From: Leuctra nigra
Taxonomy: Eukaryota; Arthropoda; Insecta; Plecoptera; Leuctridae
Assembly: GCA_934045905.1 (NCBI GenBank)
Contig: OW203762.1
Span: 17,206,345-17,270,344, forward strand
Length of the DNA stretch: 64,000 nucleotides
Direction: 5' to 3'
The notes beneath the pieces were generated by a model. The model saw nothing but the letters and a program-made list of their open reading frames with translations, did no database searches and was not told the origin of the DNA. Made by a program: the position numbers and the translations under genes. Below are positions 59,713-64,000 of this stretch, in pieces. Every line of letters starts with the position of its first letter. Position 1 is the stretch's first letter.

Positions 59713-62554
59713 ATCTCTACACAATGAATGATTGCATCATGAACCCAATCCCAATGTACTCTGTGTGGACTCGAACCCTTGACCTGTAACAATGCGGCAA
59801 AGAAAGACTCCCGCAGGAACGTATTTCATGTGCTCTCAAGTCTGCCCCATGTAGCCTCATACTCTTGAACACCACGTATCTCATTACATTTGGAACACAA
59901 AAACACTCGGATACTCGCTACAAGATGATAAAAGAATAGACAGGATGGGAGTTTATAAAATAACGTACGTCACTTTTATCCCAAAGGATGTGTAAAAGAT
60001 AAAAATAAAAAGAACTATGAATAAGATCACGAAAGAAATAACACATTTCCATGTAAAATATTTACAAACTTAAAATGAAATGTTGAATTTAGACTTACTT
60101 TGATGGGAGCAGGGGGGATCCTTTATTTAGGTGGGCACAACAAATGAAAAACAGATTTATTAGCCAGGAATATTTTATTAGTGAGACTAATTTACTACTT
60201 CCAAAGTGTTCCTTCATTTTACTTCATCTTCGTTTTCCAGCTGAACTGAACCGTAAACATTGAAGATATATTTTCCAAATATACAAGAATGTACAGTTAT
60301 TATTTTTTTCAGCTTCAAGTCAACTTTGGACACAAATATTGTATTTATAAGTTGTGTTAGTCCTAGGTCGACTAATTTTTAACAGTTCAAAAGTTTTGAC
60401 GATTTTTAGTAAATTTATCTCCAATGTTACCTATGATTGAAGCCAAATCGTGACAACAAAATATTACCTATTATTATATTAGATATTCTATTTTCATTGC
60501 AATTTCTTCCAAAGGGGCACTGACGAGTTGAAAAGGGGTTGGGCAACACGACTGATCAAATTACTCCATGGCTGTCACGAAAATGTCTTCGTTTTACATC
60601 TTTTCCGTTAATTTATTACACGTCAGTTCGCTTCCCAACTCCAAACCGAAATTATAATTCATAGCTTTATTAATTAGAGCTTGTTATATTCACTGTAATA
60701 TTTTGTTTAACGTCGACGCAAGGAAGGAAATCGTCATAATTATAATAAATGACTACGACGCGATCGATGCTCGGAACAAAGAGCAATTTCTCGACAATCC
60801 GCGACACAAAATGAAGCTGTACAAGTTGTTAATTGAAACCTTAAGTTATAAACCCGAGAACTGGGTCGTTATGTAGGCGAGTAGACATTATTCCAATTCA
60901 TGCCTCTCTCGAAGGTTAACATTTGATTTTAAAAAAAATGGCTGCTAGAACACTTTTAGAATGTTTCACGTCACTCGAAGACAGCTGTCAGAGTCAGCTG
61001 ATGGGATGACGTAACCTGACGAAAGCTTCCCACTCTGCCACCAACTGCGCGGGGTGGGGGGGGGGGGGGGGGGGGGGGAGACGCAGGCAGCACACTTGCA
61101 TAAACATTCGATTAATTATTCACCCACCTCGCATCAAGCTTTGGATGGTTCCACGTAGAATCTACACTCGAAATTGCGATGCTAATGTTATTGAGGTAAA
61201 TAGTCCCTTCCCAGTGCGGATGAATATTAAATGAGATGAGATGGGATGTAATGACAGAAGGCTGGAAAATTCCCCGTACGCTTTTAGATGGCGAGTGCTT
61301 CTAGCAATTTATAAAGTGAACTTTAATTGTCTTGAAATTGGACATTCCATGCTGATGTAGAGCTACGATTCTGGACTGATTCCAACAAACAAATTGTAAC
61401 AGTTTGTTTGAATGATGAAATAGCTATTTAAGTTTATGACATTGGCTGTGAACTTGTACAACTTGTAGAGGTGTGGGTTTATGTTACAAGATCACGAGAT
61501 TTGTTTGTCGATTTGTTCGATAGATTCACTGAACACGGTTACTGAATGCGTTTCACAATATTCTCTCGTTGATCTTGGAATAAACATTTTTCATATAGCT
61601 TTTGTGTGTTTATCTCATTTTGCTATTTTCAATGCAGTTTGTGAAGAATCTCAATCAAAGGTTTACTGAAGTATATAAAAGATGAACACTATTGGATAGA
61701 TATACTTATTGTTTTTTATTCACTTTTAAGGCTGGTTTCACAATCGGTAAATCTAAAAGCAGGATAAATAAATAAGTAATTTCCGCGTGTGTAAATGAGG
61801 TAATGAGTACATCCAAACACCGATGTTTAACAAACGATGGGTTCGTTGTTGTGAGGTAAAACAGTTTACACTGCTTGAGTACTTATGTTCACATACTTGC
61901 ACTTGAATAACATTGACTCATATTCTTCTATGAAGATATTTATGTCTGTTTGATATGCATTTATGAACATTATATATTTTCTCCAGACGGATTTTAATTT
62001 CGTAACATTCTTGGTCGCTAAGTGCGCAACAACTAAAATAAATCCTTTGTTTATAAAACCTTTCTGCTTTTTTCTTTAACAATATGTCATAACGCGATTC
62101 TTTGAGTACCTGCTTAATTCAATTAACTTAATTTTTAATTAATTTCGGACACAGCTTTCATTCTAAAACAGAATTATCTCTTTCACTTCCACTTTAGTAT
62201 GATATCTCATTTAATTACATTTAATAATCCAAGAGCAAGGTTGTGTACTTGTGAATTTCAAACGTAACGTAATACTTAAACATCTTTGGTACTTAAACCG
62301 TCTCAATATCCTTTTACGTAGAGTGGCACTTAAGAAAGGAGTTGATGTTTGCGCAATCCAGGATAAAGTACCTCGAGAACTTCCTGCTCTTGTCTCAGTC
62401 CTATTCATTGGTTTTGCGTTGCATCCTGTTGTTTGGCGTGATTGTTGTCATTCAAAGAGACAATGCTTTCGTTGAACAATGCAAAGAGCAATTGACTCAG
62501 TGAAGAGTAAAATAACCACGCCAATGAACCAAGTGATGTTTTAGTTTATTAAGG
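59713..62554. other. Intronic DNA with a long G run
   Basis: A nearly pure G tract (61051-61078, with one T) follows CCAACTGCGC. AAGGCTGGTTTCACAATCGG at about 61730 resembles the ends of TTAA-type MITEs, but no matching partner was found. No exon was recognised. Confidence 0.4.
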
Positions 62555-63016
62555 CGCGTAGCGAGCGTTACTGCTATACTTTTAAAGCACTTTCTGTGTT
62601 TTTGTGAGCACTGCCCCGGTCAGTCAACGAGTGGATCTGAAATTATGCACACACACTAATGTCATGCGAGCATGGTATAGTCTCATATATTTTGAAAGAA
62701 ATTCTCTGATGGGCTTGAAAATAAAAATGAATTGTTGTCCGATCAAATTCAAATTTTGCATTGTCATTAGAACCATCATTTTAGAAGATGTTGTCGATTT
62801 GAAGACAAGTCAAGAACTTCAAGCGTTTTTAATATTTTATTGATATTTTAAATATTATTTCACGGGAAAAAATTTCAATGCTCTTTGATGCATTAGGTTG
62901 TTTTCACAGCTATATTTCCAAAGCATGTACAGCAGCAAATGTCACATCCATATTATTAATTCGCATTCAAAACGAAGATCACTGATCAATGCGTTACACA
63001 AAGCGATTTCCAAGTA
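62555..63016 (-). repeat. TAACGCGTTGAT-family repeat, copy H
   Basis: The left edge CGTAGCGAGCGTTACTGC is the inverse of the family tail (GTAGTAACGCTCG in copy F). GCACTTTCTGTG and TTTTGCATTGTCATTAGAAC follow, and the right edge has GATCAATGCGTTACACAAAG then CGATTTCCAAG, the inverse head. Near full length and diverged. Confidence 0.7.
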
Positions 63017-64000
63017 TATTTCCAAAAAATATGAAAAACTTGAATCTTGTACATTTTCTCTGCATTATTTCATTTTCTTTTTGTGTCACAATTTAGAAGT
63101 TATTGGACATTTCTTTTCCCTAACATCATCCTAATTTATGTTACGCCCCTTTTTGTCCTTTTAGCAAATTGGATATGTTCTGAGAGCAAAGTGTCCATGC
63201 AAAAGTCTTGGAGAAACTCGATTTCGAGTTGAAATAGTCCACTCAACGCATCAAGATGTCTGCGATTCAATTTGCTCATTGTGTCATTGCGCGGAACTAG
63301 GTTTCGATCTGGTGCGCCGAGGCGTGATGCGGTTCGCGAAACAGTCCCTCTTTGTGTGGAATGTATTGGTATATGGATAACAGCATAGCCACTTTATGAA
63401 TTTCGAATTCGTAATATCTTTGGCTGATATCCACAAGATATTGGAAAACAGATACACAAATACATTCTTTACAAAAGGAATTGCAATTACCTTTTGTTTG
63501 TTTCTGAATGCGAATAAAGGGCATTTCACTTGCAAATGGTTTCGGGAAACCAAATCTAATTTGAAAAGTGAAGATTGTGGAACAAATTACTGGCGCGGAG
63601 TTTCAGCGAATGTTCTTCGACATAAAACGCGAAATCGATGTAGAGACTCGCGCGAACAATAATTACAATTTCGTTTCGAACAACAGCGTGGCGTGTTCCT
63701 TTGGCTGCGAATAAACCTCTGGCTTTCTCTATAAACCTCCCGAGCCAATGCCAGCCCGTGGAGGAATAATTGTTGCTTCTTATAAAACAACCGATCGTCT
63801 TTTCGACGAGGTCTTCCGACTGGTTACGTCATATCCAGGAGACTTCTGACTCAAAATAACACATTGCGAGAAAACTTTACTGAAAATTTGTCGTTTCCTT
63901 TAAGAAAGCCATTGAAACGTACAAAGGCACATTGTGTGATTTTTATTTTGTGTATTCAAACATTTTTCTTGGATCAGTTTTACGTTACGATCTAGATTTT
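63017..64000. other. Intronic DNA, nothing recognised
   Basis: Overlapping short frames on both strands (63284-63790) have no recognisable domain. The sequence ends without a gene boundary. Confidence 0.4.

Overview
The window reads as AT-rich, mostly non-coding DNA from a eukaryotic nuclear genome, most likely an insect. A hemipteran with a large, repeat-rich genome is my guess, not something the sequence proves. The evidence is a Calx/NCX-type sodium/calcium exchanger exon with a consensus GTAAGT splice donor, long gene-poor flanks, tRNA-derived SINEs, MITE-like hairpins, satellite DNA, and one 200-N assembly gap (34333-34532). I see no operons and no bacterial or viral gene blocks.

The only gene I can name with confidence is a Na+/Ca2+ exchanger on the + strand. 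Its large first coding exon runs from ATG 24110 to 24824+1000, that is 25824. It encodes the signal peptide, the first five membrane segments with the alpha-1 ion-binding repeat, the XIP-like autoregulatory segment, all of calcium-binding domain 1 (CBD1) and the start of CBD2. It then stops at a phase-2 splice donor. No later exon (rest of CBD2, alpha-2 repeat, last membrane segments) was recognised in the remaining 38 kb, so 25825-64000 is best read as part of one very long intron. Upstream lies a CpG-rich leader (about 23680-24109) with two short upstream ORFs and a possible 5'-UTR splice acceptor.

Layout. 1-15 kb: unassigned DNA with one dispersed-repeat copy (1.7-2.1 kb), an unidentified exon-like GC-rich segment (2.47-2.66 kb), a GAGA-rich patch (11.1-11.3 kb) and a MITE (14.6 kb). 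15.2-17.0 kb: nine near-identical 195-bp satellite units plus one shortened unit, followed by a fold-back element. 18.5-22 kb: a dispersed repeat, a near-perfect 162-bp palindrome, a 133-bp direct duplication and a second repeat copy. 23.7-25.8 kb: the exchanger exon. 25.8-64 kb: intronic DNA with SINEs, minisatellites, paired hairpins (31.56-31.88 kb), an array carrying five copies of an ETS/CRE-like motif next to the assembly gap (33.5-34.3 kb), further copies of the TAACGCGTTGAT repeat family, and several paired or tandem duplications.

I did not find a clear new biological system. The most unusual items are: the 195-bp satellite, whose period and one internal deletion are both multiples of three and which leaves a 656-codon open frame; the ETS/CRE motif array; the two abutting hairpins; and a tRNA-derived SINE with a clean target-site duplication nested inside another repeat. 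All calls come from reading the sequence; no database search was possible.
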